Source of the DNA: Planctomyces sp. SH-PL62
GTDB lineage: Bacteria; Planctomycetota; Planctomycetia; Planctomycetales; Planctomycetaceae
Length of the DNA: 64,000 nt
Reading direction: 5' to 3'
Assembly: GCA_945893045.1 (NCBI GenBank)
Contig: CAMDEA010000002.1
Location: forward strand, 1 to 64,000
Translations under genes and position numbers: made by a program
The notes under the pieces: generated by a model
Database searches by the model: none
What the model was told of the DNA's origin: nothing
What the model saw: the letters and a program-made list of their open reading frames with translations, nothing else
Part shown: positions 9,040 through 18,043 of the stretch, in pieces
Layout of the letters: every line of letters starts with the position of its first letter
Position numbering within the stretch: position 1 is the stretch's first letter

Positions 9040-9371
9040 GAACACACTGGCTCCCAGAAGCGAGACTGGAATTGCTCGACATTGTGCGGTGGTATGAAAA
9101 ATAGAGCGGAGGATTGGGTGGTGAATTCTTGGACGAGTTGGAACCAGTCCTCGAAAAGATTCGGGGATCACCGCGCGATTATTCGAAATGGGAATTCTCT
9201 CCTCGCCGTTATGACGTCCGGCGGGCGAGTCTCAATCGGTTTCCGCATCGTGTGATGTTTGTGGTTCAGGGTGAAGAGATTTGGATTGCCGCCATCCAAC
9301 ATCCCAACCGTTCGCCAAGGTATTGGACTCGAAGACTTCGCCAAATCCGGCCTCGCAAAGATTCGGAGTGA
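9033..9371 (+). pseudogene. RelE/ParE-family toxin with an internal amber stop
   Basis: One frame reads LRTHWLPEARLELLDIVRWY then EK, a TAG at 9102-9104, and continues in the same frame as SGGLGGEFLDELEPVLEKIR through RFPHRVMFVVQGEEIWI to HPNRSPRYW. The two parts together match a full RelE/ParE toxin: the N-terminal WYE helix, the FLDELE helix, the RFPH...V strand and the HPxRxPxYW tail. The stop falls where relatives often have Gln or Glu (WYxxQSPGLG), so a CAG to TAG change is the simplest explanation. The downstream part could only start at the TTG at 9114. The toxin is presumably inactive unless the amber codon is suppressed or is a sequencing error. Confidence 0.82.
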
Positions 9372-9376
9372 CCATC

Positions 9377-10819
9377 GTGACTCATCATTGCCGACGATTT
9401 GCATCTGCTCCGGTCACTCGGCGGGAGATGCTATCAACCTGTTCCAACGGCTTCGGAGCCGTCGCGCTCGCGTCACTGCTCGGCGATGCGGCGTTCGGGG
9501 CCGAAGCGATTTCCGCCAGCGAGAAGAATCCGTTCGCCGCACGCAAACCGCACTTCGATGCGAAGGCCAAGAGCGTGATTTTCCTCTACATGGATGGGGG
9601 AGTTTCGCAGGTCGATTCGTTCGATCCAAAGCCGCGGCTCGATGCCGAGAACGGCAAACCGTTCGCCATGAAGATCGAGAAGACGCAGTTCAACAACATC
9701 GGCAACACGCTGGCCAGCCCGTGGAAGTTCCAGCAATACGGCCAGAGCGGTATTCCGGTCAGCGATCTGTTTCCGTTCGTCGCGCAGCACGTTGACAAGC
9801 TGGCGGTCGTGAGATCGCTGACGTCGCAGTTTCCGGAGCACACGAACGCGAATTACTTCCTGCACACCGGCAATGGGCAGCAAGGTCGGCCGAGTATGGG
9901 AGCGTGGGTCGGCTATGGACTCGGCACTGAGTGCCAGGACTTGCCGGGGTTCATCGTGTTGAACGGTGGTCTGATTCCCCCCGGCGGTGCCGACAATTTC
10001 AACAGCGGCTTCCTGCCGGCGAGCTTTCAGGCCAGCGTCCTCGGTGCGAGCGATCCGCCGGTCGCGAACATCAAACGCGGGGAACCGACGGCGGAGTCAC
10101 AGCAACGCAAGCTCGACTTGATGCGGCGGCTGGATCGCAAGTTGTTGCAACAGACGGGGCCGGTCGATGCGCTCGAATCGGCGATCGCCAATTATGAACT
10201 CGCCGCGCGGATGCAGATGGCGGTGCCGCAGTTGATGGACTTGTCGAAGGAGACGGAGGCGACGCAGAAGGCGTATGGCCTGCAAGCCGACTTCGCCAAC
10301 ACGCGCACGTTCGGTCGCATTTGTCTTTTGGCTCGGCGGCTGGTCGAGCGCGGCGTGCGGTTTATCGAACTGACTTGTCCTGGCGGAAATGGCGATCGCT
10401 GGGATCAACACAACGGTCTCAAAGACGGGCACCAGAAAAACGCACTGACCGTCGATCAGCCGATTGGGGCGCTCTTGGCCGATCTCGCACAGCGCGGATT
10501 GCTCGACAGCACGCTGATTGTGTGGGCGGGCGAGTTTGGCCGGACTCCGTTCGCGCAAGGGAGTGACGGACGCGATCACAATCCGTTCGGGTACTCAGTC
10601 TGGTTAGCCGGCGGCGGAACGAAAGGCGGCACGATCTACGGCGCGACGGACGAATACGGCTACAAAGCAGTCGAGAACAAGCTGGAGATGCACGATCTGC
10701 ACGCGACGATGCTGCATCTGCTCGGCGTCGATCACACGAAGCAGACCTTCCGTTTCAGCGGCCGGGACATGCGGCTGACCGACGTATTCGGGCACGTCGT
10801 GAAAGAGATTCTGGCGTGA
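9377..10819 (+). CDS. DUF1501 family exported protein
   Basis: 480 residues. A twin-arginine-like N terminus (VTRREMLSTCSNGFGAVALASLLG) is followed by FLYMDGGVSQVDSFDPKP and HTNANYFLHTGNGQQGRPSMG. LIVWAGEFGRTPF and DGRDHNPFGYSVWLAGGG complete the DUF1501 (sulfatase-like, alkaline-phosphatase-fold) pattern. The enzymatic activity of the family is not established. In Planctomycetota it is typically paired with a PSCyt1/DUF1549/DUF1553 protein, here the gene just upstream beyond the toxin-antitoxin remnant. The GTG at 9377 gives the usual short lead before the RR motif; GTG 9368, overlapping the toxin-frame stop, is an alternative. Confidence 0.9.
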   Translation: MTHHCRRFASAPVTRREMLSTCSNGFGAVALASLLGDAAFGAEAISASEKNPFAARKPHFDAKAKSVIFLYMDGGVSQVDSFDPKPRLDAENGKPFAMKIEKTQFNNIGNTLASPWKFQQYGQSGIPVSDLFPFVAQHVDKLAVVRSLTSQFPEHTNANYFLHTGNGQQGRPSMGAWVGYGLGTECQDLPGFIVLNGGLIPPGGADNFNSGFLPASFQASVLGASDPPVANIKRGEPTAESQQRKLDLMRRLDRKLLQQTGPVDALESAIANYELAARMQMAVPQLMDLSKETEATQKAYGLQADFANTRTFGRICLLARRLVERGVRFIELTCPGGNGDRWDQHNGLKDGHQKNALTVDQPIGALLADLAQRGLLDSTLIVWAGEFGRTPFAQGSDGRDHNPFGYSVWLAGGGTKGGTIYGATDEYGYKAVENKLEMHDLHATMLHLLGVDHTKQTFRFSGRDMRLTDVFGHVVKEILA

Positions 10820-10822
10820 TTC

Positions 10823-10904
10823 GTAGGTCAGCCTTTCCAGGCTGACTCGAACGGTCATCGACGTTGCTGCGAGCGTGCGGGTCAGGCTGGAAAGCCTGAC
10901 CTAC
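10823..10904. repeat. Palindromic element, family F4 (GTAG head BIME)
   Basis: GTAG followed by the hairpin GTCAGCCT-TTCC-AGGCTGAC, about 33 nt, then GTCAGGCT-GGAA-AGCCTGAC and CTAC. The CTA of the right end is the stop codon (TAG on the minus strand) of the MBL-fold gene. Confidence 0.88.
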
Positions 10905-11695
10905 AACGGAATCCGCAGGCCGTCGTAGGCGAGTTCGACTCCGGCCGGCAGCCGTGCGTTCGTGGTCTCGTAGTCGAGCTTGTGTGAGACATGCGTGAAG
11001 AATGCTCGGCGCGGTCGGACTCGTTCGACGACTTCCAAGCTTTGAGCGAGACCGAAGTGCGTCGGATGCGGTTTGTCCTGCAGCGCGTCGAGGATCAGCA
11101 CATCCAACCCTTCGAGCAGCGGCCAGCTTTCATCCGGGATGCGACTGACATCAGTGCAGAACGCGATGTCGTTAATCCGAAAGCCGAGGACTGGCAGTGT
11201 GCCGTGCAGGAGTCGAATCGGCTGCACGCGCTGGCCGAGCACATCGAACGGTTCGAGACCGATGCGCACGAACTCCAACTTAGGGATCGCGCCGGGATGC
11301 AGATCTTGCGAGGGGATCTCGAAGGCATAGCCGAACGACGAACGTAATTGCCGTTCGACGGATTCTTCGCAATGCAGCGGAATGGGTCGCGACAATTTCC
11401 AACCGCTCGTGCGCAGATCGTCGAGGCCAAAGATGTGGTCGGCGTGCGAGTGCGTAAACAGCGCCGCTTCCACCAGGCGGACTCGTTCGCGAACCAGTTG
11501 CAGACGCAATTCGGGTGGCGTGTCGATGACGAACGTGCCGCGCGGTGTGTTGATTGCGACTCCAGTGCGCGTGCGATGATTTCTCGGATTCGGCGATGTG
11601 CAGACCGAGCAATCACAGCCGATCATCGGCACGCCGACACTCGTGCCGGTTCCCAACAGGATGAATTCGCCGCGTGAAGTCTCGGAGTTCGGCAT
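10901..11695 (-). CDS. MBL-fold metallo-hydrolase, PhnP-like
   Basis: 264 residues. GTGTSVGVPMIGCDCSVC, THSHADHIFGLDDLR (the HxHxDH zinc motif) and a late FFTHVSHKLDY match the PhnP / RNase Z-like metallo-beta-lactamase subfamily, whose best-known member is phosphoribosyl 1,2-cyclic phosphate phosphodiesterase. The CDCxVC motif resembles the structural zinc site of PhnP. No phosphonate genes are nearby, so the substrate is uncertain. The stop codon is supplied by the edge of a palindromic element. Confidence 0.85.
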   Translation of the reverse strand: MPNSETSRGEFILLGTGTSVGVPMIGCDCSVCTSPNPRNHRTRTGVAINTPRGTFVIDTPPELRLQLVRERVRLVEAALFTHSHADHIFGLDDLRTSGWKLSRPIPLHCEESVERQLRSSFGYAFEIPSQDLHPGAIPKLEFVRIGLEPFDVLGQRVQPIRLLHGTLPVLGFRINDIAFCTDVSRIPDESWPLLEGLDVLILDALQDKPHPTHFGLAQSLEVVERVRPRRAFFTHVSHKLDYETTNARLPAGVELAYDGLRIPL

Positions 11696-11769
11696 GGCAC
11701 GCGGAGTCTAGGGCGTGCTCAAGAGCAGTTGAAGACTCTGCGGGTCGCACTCGCATGCGACGGGGGAAA

Positions 11770-11863
11770 GGGTCGTGCGTTCAAAATTCAAAATTGGCGG
11801 ACAACACCCAAGGAAGGCACGGGCAACTTCACCCGCCAATTTTGAATTTTGAACGCACGACCC
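11770..11863. repeat. Palindromic element, family F6 variant (GGGTCG outer ends)
   Basis: Arms GGGTCGTGCGTTCAAAATTC... and its reverse complement pair over about 30 bp and enclose about 35 nt. It fills the gap between the TolC-like gene's 3' end and the MBL-fold gene's start. The outer GGGTCG/CGACCC ends are shared with the elements at 44003, 47663 and 63547, although the cores differ. Confidence 0.85.
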
Positions 11864-11871
11864 CTAACGCA

Positions 11872-13458
11872 TCACGGTTTGGTTGGGTCCGCTGCTGGAG
11901 CGGGCGGTATGTCGGTGGATCTCTTGGGCGTGGGAGGCCATGTGTCTTCAATGGTCAGGCCGGAGGTGGTCGCCGCCGCCTTCCACGCATCTCCCAAAGA
12001 TTTGAGCCGTTCGAGACGAGCTTGCCGCAGCGAGCGTTGCAGTTCGAGGACCATCAGCGGCGACAGATTTCGACGCTGGTCTTCGTTGGCGATGTTCTGT
12101 GCTTGTTCCGCTTTGGCGACGACGGCTCGATAGCGTTCGGCGCGTTTGGAGGCGGCGGCATAATCTCGCAGCGCGGCGGAGACTCGGACGGTCAGATCAT
12201 TTTCAACGCGGGCCACTTCTTGGATGGCGGCGCATAGCTCGGCTTCCGCGGCGCGGATGTGGCCTTGGTTCCTGTCCCACAGCGGGATCGATGCTTTCAC
12301 ACCCAACGAGAAGTCATCGGACTTATTCTGGTTCTGGCGGACATAGCCACCATTCACGGTGAGGTTCGGAATCGGTTCAGCCTTGGCTCGTTGGACCAGG
12401 AGCTTGGCCTTCTCGACGCCCCATTGAGCCGCTTGGATTTCGGGATGCACGCTGAGCACATACATCGGCGTGTTCTGAGCGTCGTAGTCCGGGAACGAAA
12501 AATCCTCGAAGCGGCCCGCGACCTTGTCGATCTTGAGGCGGTGAATGCCAAGCAACGCGGCGAGTTGTTTGTACGCCGAGGCTTTCTCCGCCTGAGCCGA
12601 TTCGACATCGGCCTCGTAACGCAACAATTCCGCTTCCACCGGCAGCACGTCGATATCGGCGAGCTGTTTAGCATCGTCTCGCAAGCTGCGCACGGTCTTG
12701 GTGATATCGCGGCCGTAGCGTCGGACGTCGCACAGCAATCGGACTCGTTCCTGCAACGCCAGCGCATCGAAGTACGCGGTGCGGATTTCAGCCAGCATCG
12801 CATAGCGCTCGGCCATCACGCCCCAATTGGCTTGCTCGACTTCACGCTCGGCGGCGGCGCGGCTGAGCGTCAGCTTGCGGCCCATCACGATGTCCTGAGT
12901 CAGCATTGGCAATTGATTGATGCCGGAGCGTCCTTGAACGTCTTTCAGTTCGTCAAACACCAAGGCCACTGTGGGATTCGGATACAGCCCCGCTTGAAAC
13001 GCTCGTCCGCGCGCCGATTCGACGCCAAACGTCACTTTGGCGAGTCGCGGATTCTGCTCCAGAGCAAGCATCACCAACGTCTCAAGCGTCATGCCGGAGT
13101 CGGCCGCATCGACTGGATCGTCGCACGGATCGACGGTCTCGGTCCGTCGCGATTTGACCGGAAGCTCAATGACTTCCTCGTAAGGTACGACCGGTTTTTG
13201 CGCCGCTGCTGGAGTGACTGACAGCTTCTTCGTGGACGATTCGTGGACGGCCGGTGTCACCGTCGTGGGTTGTCGTGCAGCACCACTCGCTGCGAGAGTT
13301 GATTGCGAAGCGACGACTGCGATCTTGGGCTTGGTGTTCGTTGTGCGCCACAGCTTCGGCCATTCCGCGTGAGCGCCATTCGGACCAGCAAGAACCGCCA
13401 GTCCGAGAGCCAGCCCTGCGACATTGAGTTGTCTTGTACGGCGAACAGATCCGATCAT
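11872..13458 (-). CDS. TolC/CusC-like outer-membrane efflux channel
   Basis: 528 residues. A signal-like N terminus (LNVAGLALGLAVLAGPNGAHA) is followed by two outer-membrane-efflux repeats, seen as LVMLALEQNPRL...RGRAFQAGLYPNP and LSVHPEIQAAQWGVEKAKLLVQRAKA...GVKASIPLWDRNQGHI. This is the CusC/CzcC pattern. It would form the outer-membrane duct of the RND pump encoded upstream. The ATG at 13458 has GGAGG 6 nt upstream; a longer frame to 13542 lacks such support. It is the last gene of the metal-efflux cluster. Confidence 0.9.
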   Translation of the reverse strand: MIGSVRRTRQLNVAGLALGLAVLAGPNGAHAEWPKLWRTTNTKPKIAVVASQSTLAASGAARQPTTVTPAVHESSTKKLSVTPAAAQKPVVPYEEVIELPVKSRRTETVDPCDDPVDAADSGMTLETLVMLALEQNPRLAKVTFGVESARGRAFQAGLYPNPTVALVFDELKDVQGRSGINQLPMLTQDIVMGRKLTLSRAAAEREVEQANWGVMAERYAMLAEIRTAYFDALALQERVRLLCDVRRYGRDITKTVRSLRDDAKQLADIDVLPVEAELLRYEADVESAQAEKASAYKQLAALLGIHRLKIDKVAGRFEDFSFPDYDAQNTPMYVLSVHPEIQAAQWGVEKAKLLVQRAKAEPIPNLTVNGGYVRQNQNKSDDFSLGVKASIPLWDRNQGHIRAAEAELCAAIQEVARVENDLTVRVSAALRDYAAASKRAERYRAVVAKAEQAQNIANEDQRRNLSPLMVLELQRSLRQARLERLKSLGDAWKAAATTSGLTIEDTWPPTPKRSTDIPPAPAADPTKP

Positions 13459-13616
13459 TGCCCCTCCTTGGGCCGCCGCGCAAAGCGGCTGATCTTCTTT
13501 TCGGACCGATACACACGGAGCTTGCGAAAGACTCTCGCACACTTCACTGACACGTATAACCGCTCCAATTTGACAGGGGCGAGGGGCGAGAACGTCGCGT
13601 CCGTCGCCGCTAACCC

Positions 13617-13997
13617 CTACTCCTTGATTGTCGGCGGTTCTTTGCCTTCCTTAGCGCGATAGATGGCGGCGAATTTCTCCTTCAATTTCGGATCGCAGAG
13701 AAAGCACTGCGACTTGGCTCGAAGATGTTCGTCGCACCAATCTCCCTTGGCCTGGAACGCCGCGGCGGCCTTGGACGAGCAGAGGCTGCATTCGGCTTCG
13801 GGGAGACCGTGCTCGCCACACCACCATCCGGAATGGTTGTGGCCGTCCCCTTCAGGATGCGTGCCGTCTTTGTGGTCATCGTGCTTGCCGGTCTGAGCGA
13901 CTTGTTGCGGCGCGGGAACCGATTCGCCGCAACCATTGGCTGCGAACAACAACGCCGCGGATAAGCCCACGATTGGGATCACGGATTTCAGTGACAT
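13617..13997 (-). CDS. Small Cys/His-rich lipoprotein of the metal-efflux cluster
   Basis: 126 residues. A signal peptide with lipobox (LLFAANGC, Cys 23) predicts a lipid-anchored exported protein. After a His-rich stretch (HDDHKDGTHPEGDGHNH) come two copies of a WCxEH...CxxC mini-motif: WWCGEHGLPEAECSLC and DWCDEHLRAKSQCFLC. The same motif appears in both CusB-like adaptors of this cluster, so metal binding or hand-off is likely. Shine-Dalgarno AAGGA lies 8 nt upstream of the ATG. No characterised family is recognised. Confidence 0.75.
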   Translation of the reverse strand: MSLKSVIPIVGLSAALLFAANGCGESVPAPQQVAQTGKHDDHKDGTHPEGDGHNHSGWWCGEHGLPEAECSLCSSKAAAAFQAKGDWCDEHLRAKSQCFLCDPKLKEKFAAIYRAKEGKEPPTIKE

Positions 13998-14066
13998 CGA
14001 ATTCGTCCTTTCAAAAACAAAGTGGAGTGTCGATTGGCAACGGAATGGCCAGTCATTCCTTGGCCA

Positions 14067-17000
14067 TCAAGTTTCTGGAACAACTTCCAACCCCAACATC
14101 GGAGCTGTTTGAGATTCATTCATGCCGCCGGCATGTACCAGAAACCATTGAATCGCACGGGCGATGGCATCAAAGAACAGATACAGCACGCGGAGTACCA
14201 GCAATGACATCACCATTGCGCCGATGACTCCGCCAATGACGACCGTTGCCAGCGGCCGTTGCACTTCAGCTCCTTGGCCGGTCGAGAGTGCCATCGGCAG
14301 AAAGCCGAAGCTGGCCACGAGGGTCGTCATCAACACAGGACGCAAGCGGGTGATCGCCGCTTGACGCACGGCGTCGTGGACCTTCAAGCCGGTGCGCCGG
14401 AGTTGTCGCACGTAGCTGACAAGGATCATGTCATCGAGCACTGCGACACCGGACAGCGCGATGAATCCAATCGCCGCCGAGATTGAGAACGGCATGTCGC
14501 GCAGCCACAGGGCCAGGATGCCACCCACCCAGCCGAACGGCACCCCGGTGAAGACGCGCAATGCGTCGATGACGTTGTGATAGGTGAAATACAACAGCAG
14601 GAAGATCAGCACGATCGCGATCGGAATCACGATCAACAGACGATTGCTGGCGCGTTCGTAGTTCTCGAACTGACCGCCCCATGCCAGCGAATACCGACCC
14701 AGCGGCAGCGGAACTTTCTGGGCAACTTTGGCGCGGGCCTCGGCTACGAACGAACCGATATCGCGGCCGCGCACGTTGCAGGTGATGGAAACGCGGCGTT
14801 GGCCCCAGTCGCGTGTGATCGTGGAAGGCCCTTCCACCAGACGCAACTCCGCCAATCGAGACAGCGGAATGCGTTCGCCGGTGGCCGTCGCGACTTGAAT
14901 CAGTCCCAGCGTCTCCGGGCTGCCGCGTACGCGGTCGGGTAATCGAACTGTCAGCGGAAACCGCAGTTGGCCTTCGACCACTTCTCCAACCGTCAGGCCA
15001 CCAACGGATTCGATCAGATCGAGCAGCGTCTTCGCCGCGATGCCGTAGCGGGCGATCTCGTCCTGACGAATTCGGACTTGCAGCACGGGCTGGCCGGTGA
15101 GTTGCTCGACACTGACGTCGGCGTTGCCGGCGACGGTATTCAAGACGGCCGCGATCTCCGCCCCTTTGGTGGTGAGGATCTCGAAGTCATCGCCGAACAA
15201 GAAGATCGCCACGTCCGAGCGTGTGCCGGTGGTCATTTCGCTGATGCGCATTTCGATCGGCTGCTCGAACGAAACCTTCTGACCCGGAATCTGCCGGATC
15301 AGTTTCTCGACCAGTTCCGTCAGCTCTTCTTGAGTGCGCGCCTTTCGCCAGCGTTCGCGCGGGTGCAGCGTCACATACATGTCCGTGAGTTCGATCCCCA
15401 TCGGATCGGTGTTGATCGCGGCCGTGCCGACGCGGCTCCAAGCGTGCCGCACCTCGTCGGGGAACTCTTCCAGAATCATCCGTTCCATCACCGAGTTCAG
15501 GTGGTTGGATTCGCTGAGGTCCGTCCCCGCCAGACGCACAACATTCATCGCGATGGCTCCCTCCGATAACTGCGGGATGAATTCCGTGCCGAGATTCGGA
15601 GCGATCAGGCCGAAGGACAAGATCAGCACACACGCCGCAAAGGTCACGACCGCGAACCGGTGGTCCATGCAGATCTTCAGAATCGGGTTGTGAATCGCGT
15701 GAGCCAGCCGCATCAGCCACGGTTCTTTTTCCGTCATGCGGCGCGGCAACAGGATGCTGGCCAGCACTGGCATCAGCGTCATCGACAACACCAGCGAGCC
15801 GGCCAGCGCGAAGATGACCGTCAGCGCCATCGGCCGGAAGAGTTTGCCTTCGATCCCTTCCAGCGTGAGGATCGGCAGGTACACGATCATGATGATGAGT
15901 TCGCCAAACAGTGTCGGCTTGCGGACCTCGACCGCCGCGTCGCGTACGACCTCGATCTGGCTGCGGTTCCGCAAGTCACCGTGAGCGATCTGGCGCACGC
16001 AGTTCTCGACCATCACCACCGAGCTATCGACCACCATGCCGAAGTCGATCGCGCCCAAACTGAGCAGGCTGGCCGCGATGCCGAACTGCCACATGCCGCT
16101 GAACGCGCAGAGCATCGACAGTGGAATCGCCACCGCGACGATCGTAGCCGCTCGCAAGTTGCCCAGGAACGCGAACAGGATCGCGATCACCAGCAGCCCG
16201 CCTTCAAACAAATTGCGGCGGACGGTGTCGATCACAAAGTCCACCAGTTCGGTGCGGTCGTAAACGACTTCGATCTCGACGTCGCTCGGCAACGTCGGGC
16301 GGATTTCCTCCAACCGCTGCTTGAGCGCCGTCGTGACGACCTTGCTGTTCTGCCCCATCGTCATGAAGCACAGGCCGAGAACCGCTTCGCCCCGTCCAAT
16401 CGCCGTCACCGAACCACGACGAATCTCCTGGCCGATACCGACCGTTGCCACATCCTTCACGCGAATCGGCGAGCCGTCCTTCGCCGTGACCACGATATTC
16501 CGAACCTGGTCCTCATTCACCGTGCGGCCGAGACCATGCACCAGCAAGAACTGGTTGTTCTGCTGAATGCCGCCGCCCCCCGTGTTCTTGTTGTTCTTCT
16601 CCAATGCCTCAACGACTTCGGCGAACGTCAGCTTGTGTTTGATCAGCCGTTCGGGATCGATACGGACCTGATACTGCTTCTCGAACCCGCCCCACGAATT
16701 CACTTCCGCCACGCCGGGGACCGTCCGCAGTTTCGGCTTGATCGACCAGTCGTGGATCGTGCGCAGATAAGTCAGTTTTTCGGTGCGCTCGGCCTCAGAC
16801 GCCGTTTCAAAGTTCCAGCCCTTCAGCGTCACGATGTAGTGATAGACCTCGCCCAACCCGGTCGCGACCGGACCCAGACTTGGCCGCTCGATGCCCGGCG
16901 GCAGCACGACCGAACCGAGTCGCTCATTGACGAGTTGCCGTGCGAAATAGATGTCGGTCCCGTCCTCAAACGTGGCGACCACCTGCGACAACCCGAACTT

Positions 17001-17258
17001 CGACACCGACCGCAAGATTTGCAGCCTGGGCAATCCACCCAGCACTTGCTCAATCGGAAACGTGATCTGCTGCTCGACCTCCTCCGGTCCCAGCGCCGGA
17101 GCCGTCGTGTTGATCTGCACCTGAATCGGCGTCGTATCCGGGAAGGCGTCGATATCCAGATGCAACACCGCGATCCCGCCCGCCACCGCCAGCCCCACAG
17201 CCGACAGCAGCACGAGAAACCGATTCCGCAGTGAGACGTCGATAATCCAGTTAAGCAT
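14067..17258 (-). CDS. CusA/CzcA-type heavy-metal RND efflux pump
   Basis: Inner-membrane proton-driven transporter of the HME-RND family, 1063 residues, the normal length. The first membrane helix is RNRFLVLLSAVGLAVAGG. Periplasmic hallmarks are DTTPIQVQINTTAPALGPEEVE and WGGFEKQYQVRID. The fourth-helix motif GAIDFGMVVDSSVVMVEN contains the conserved Asp of the proton relay. It should assemble with the CusB-like adaptors upstream and the TolC-like channel downstream. The ATG at 17258 (MLNWIIDVSLRNR) is the family-typical start. The gene starts just downstream of a perfect 28-bp hairpin. Whether it carries Cu, Ag, Zn, Co or Cd cannot be told. Confidence 0.94.
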   Translation of the reverse strand: MLNWIIDVSLRNRFLVLLSAVGLAVAGGIAVLHLDIDAFPDTTPIQVQINTTAPALGPEEVEQQITFPIEQVLGGLPRLQILRSVSKFGLSQVVATFEDGTDIYFARQLVNERLGSVVLPPGIERPSLGPVATGLGEVYHYIVTLKGWNFETASEAERTEKLTYLRTIHDWSIKPKLRTVPGVAEVNSWGGFEKQYQVRIDPERLIKHKLTFAEVVEALEKNNKNTGGGGIQQNNQFLLVHGLGRTVNEDQVRNIVVTAKDGSPIRVKDVATVGIGQEIRRGSVTAIGRGEAVLGLCFMTMGQNSKVVTTALKQRLEEIRPTLPSDVEIEVVYDRTELVDFVIDTVRRNLFEGGLLVIAILFAFLGNLRAATIVAVAIPLSMLCAFSGMWQFGIAASLLSLGAIDFGMVVDSSVVMVENCVRQIAHGDLRNRSQIEVVRDAAVEVRKPTLFGELIIMIVYLPILTLEGIEGKLFRPMALTVIFALAGSLVLSMTLMPVLASILLPRRMTEKEPWLMRLAHAIHNPILKICMDHRFAVVTFAACVLILSFGLIAPNLGTEFIPQLSEGAIAMNVVRLAGTDLSESNHLNSVMERMILEEFPDEVRHAWSRVGTAAINTDPMGIELTDMYVTLHPRERWRKARTQEELTELVEKLIRQIPGQKVSFEQPIEMRISEMTTGTRSDVAIFLFGDDFEILTTKGAEIAAVLNTVAGNADVSVEQLTGQPVLQVRIRQDEIARYGIAAKTLLDLIESVGGLTVGEVVEGQLRFPLTVRLPDRVRGSPETLGLIQVATATGERIPLSRLAELRLVEGPSTITRDWGQRRVSITCNVRGRDIGSFVAEARAKVAQKVPLPLGRYSLAWGGQFENYERASNRLLIVIPIAIVLIFLLLYFTYHNVIDALRVFTGVPFGWVGGILALWLRDMPFSISAAIGFIALSGVAVLDDMILVSYVRQLRRTGLKVHDAVRQAAITRLRPVLMTTLVASFGFLPMALSTGQGAEVQRPLATVVIGGVIGAMVMSLLVLRVLYLFFDAIARAIQWFLVHAGGMNESQTAPMLGLEVVPET

Positions 17259-17276
17259 AATGAACTCAATGCAGCC

Positions 17277-17338
17277 CATCGTTCTGCCCCCATCGTTCTG
17301 CCAAACGAACTTGGCAGAACGATGGGGGCAGAACGATG
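17277..17338. repeat. Perfect 28-bp hairpin element, family F7
   Basis: Arms of 28 bp (CATCGTTCTGCCCCCATCGT...) with a 6-nt loop. Each arm itself contains a tandem CATCGTTCTGCC unit. It lies between the ABC ATPase stop and the CusA-like start, inside the presumed operon. Confidence 0.92.
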
Positions 17339-17346
17339 AAGACCAA

Positions 17347-18039
17347 TCAAGCCGCCTTGTTTGCGGGAATCGTTTCAGGGGTGATGAGCAGTCCGTCATT
17401 CAATCGCAATTGCCGAGCTGCTCGCGCGGCGGCACCGGGGTCGTGAGTCACCATGACGATCGTGCGGCCTTCACGCACGAAGTTGTCGAACAGCGAGAGC
17501 ACGGCTTCGCGGCTGTCCGGGTCGAGGTTGCCGGTCGGCTCGTCGGCGAGGATCAATCGCGGGTTGTTCGCCAGCGTGCGTGCGAGCGCGACTCGCTGTT
17601 GCTGGCCCGTGCTCAGTTCACTCGGCTTGTGCTCGATGCGATTGCCGAGTCCGACTTGTTCCAACAAAGCGACGGCTCGATCGCGCTGCTGAGACTTATT
17701 GACGCCGTGCAGGAACAGCGGGACTTGGACGTTCTCCAGCGCCGTGAGATAGGGCACGAGATTGAACGTCTGAAACACGAAACCAATTTGCTCGCGCCGC
17801 CGCCGCGTCCGTTCGGTGATCGACAGGTCGTACAACGACTCGCCGCCGAACCACACTTTACCGGTGTCCGGCGACAACATGCCGCCGAGCATCGACAGCA
17901 GCGTTGTCTTGCCGCTGCCGCTGGGTCCGACGACGGCGACATACTCGCCGAGTCCGATGTCGAGCGACGTGGCTTTGAACGCGACGACTTCTTGCTGTCG
18001 CCGCCGATAGATTTTGGTGATGTCTTGCAGATGAAACAT
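17347..18039 (-). CDS. MacB/LolD-type ABC transporter ATPase
   Basis: 230 residues. Walker [13 protein letters not shown]-loop [18 protein letters not shown], signature [19 protein letters not shown], Walker [13 protein letters not shown] and switch HD are all present. It is the LolD/MacB branch that partners FtsX-like permeases and works outward (lipoprotein release or efflux). It begins 4 nt after the permease gene, so the two are one transporter. The ATG at 18039 ([13 protein letters not shown]) is the expected start. Confidence 0.94.
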   Translation of the reverse strand: MFHLQDITKIYRRRQQEVVAFKATSLDIGLGEYVAVVGPSGSGKTTLLSMLGGMLSPDTGKVWFGGESLYDLSITERTRRRREQIGFVFQTFNLVPYLTALENVQVPLFLHGVNKSQQRDRAVALLEQVGLGNRIEHKPSELSTGQQQRVALARTLANNPRLILADEPTGNLDPDSREAVLSLFDNFVREGRTIVMVTHDPGAAARAARQLRLNDGLLITPETIPANKAA

Positions 18040-18043
18040 GGCG

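Noticed and set aside
15660-17234. A 524-codon plus-strand open frame
   Set aside because: It is antisense to the CusA-like pump, with His/Arg/Asp-rich composition typical of reversed coding sequence.
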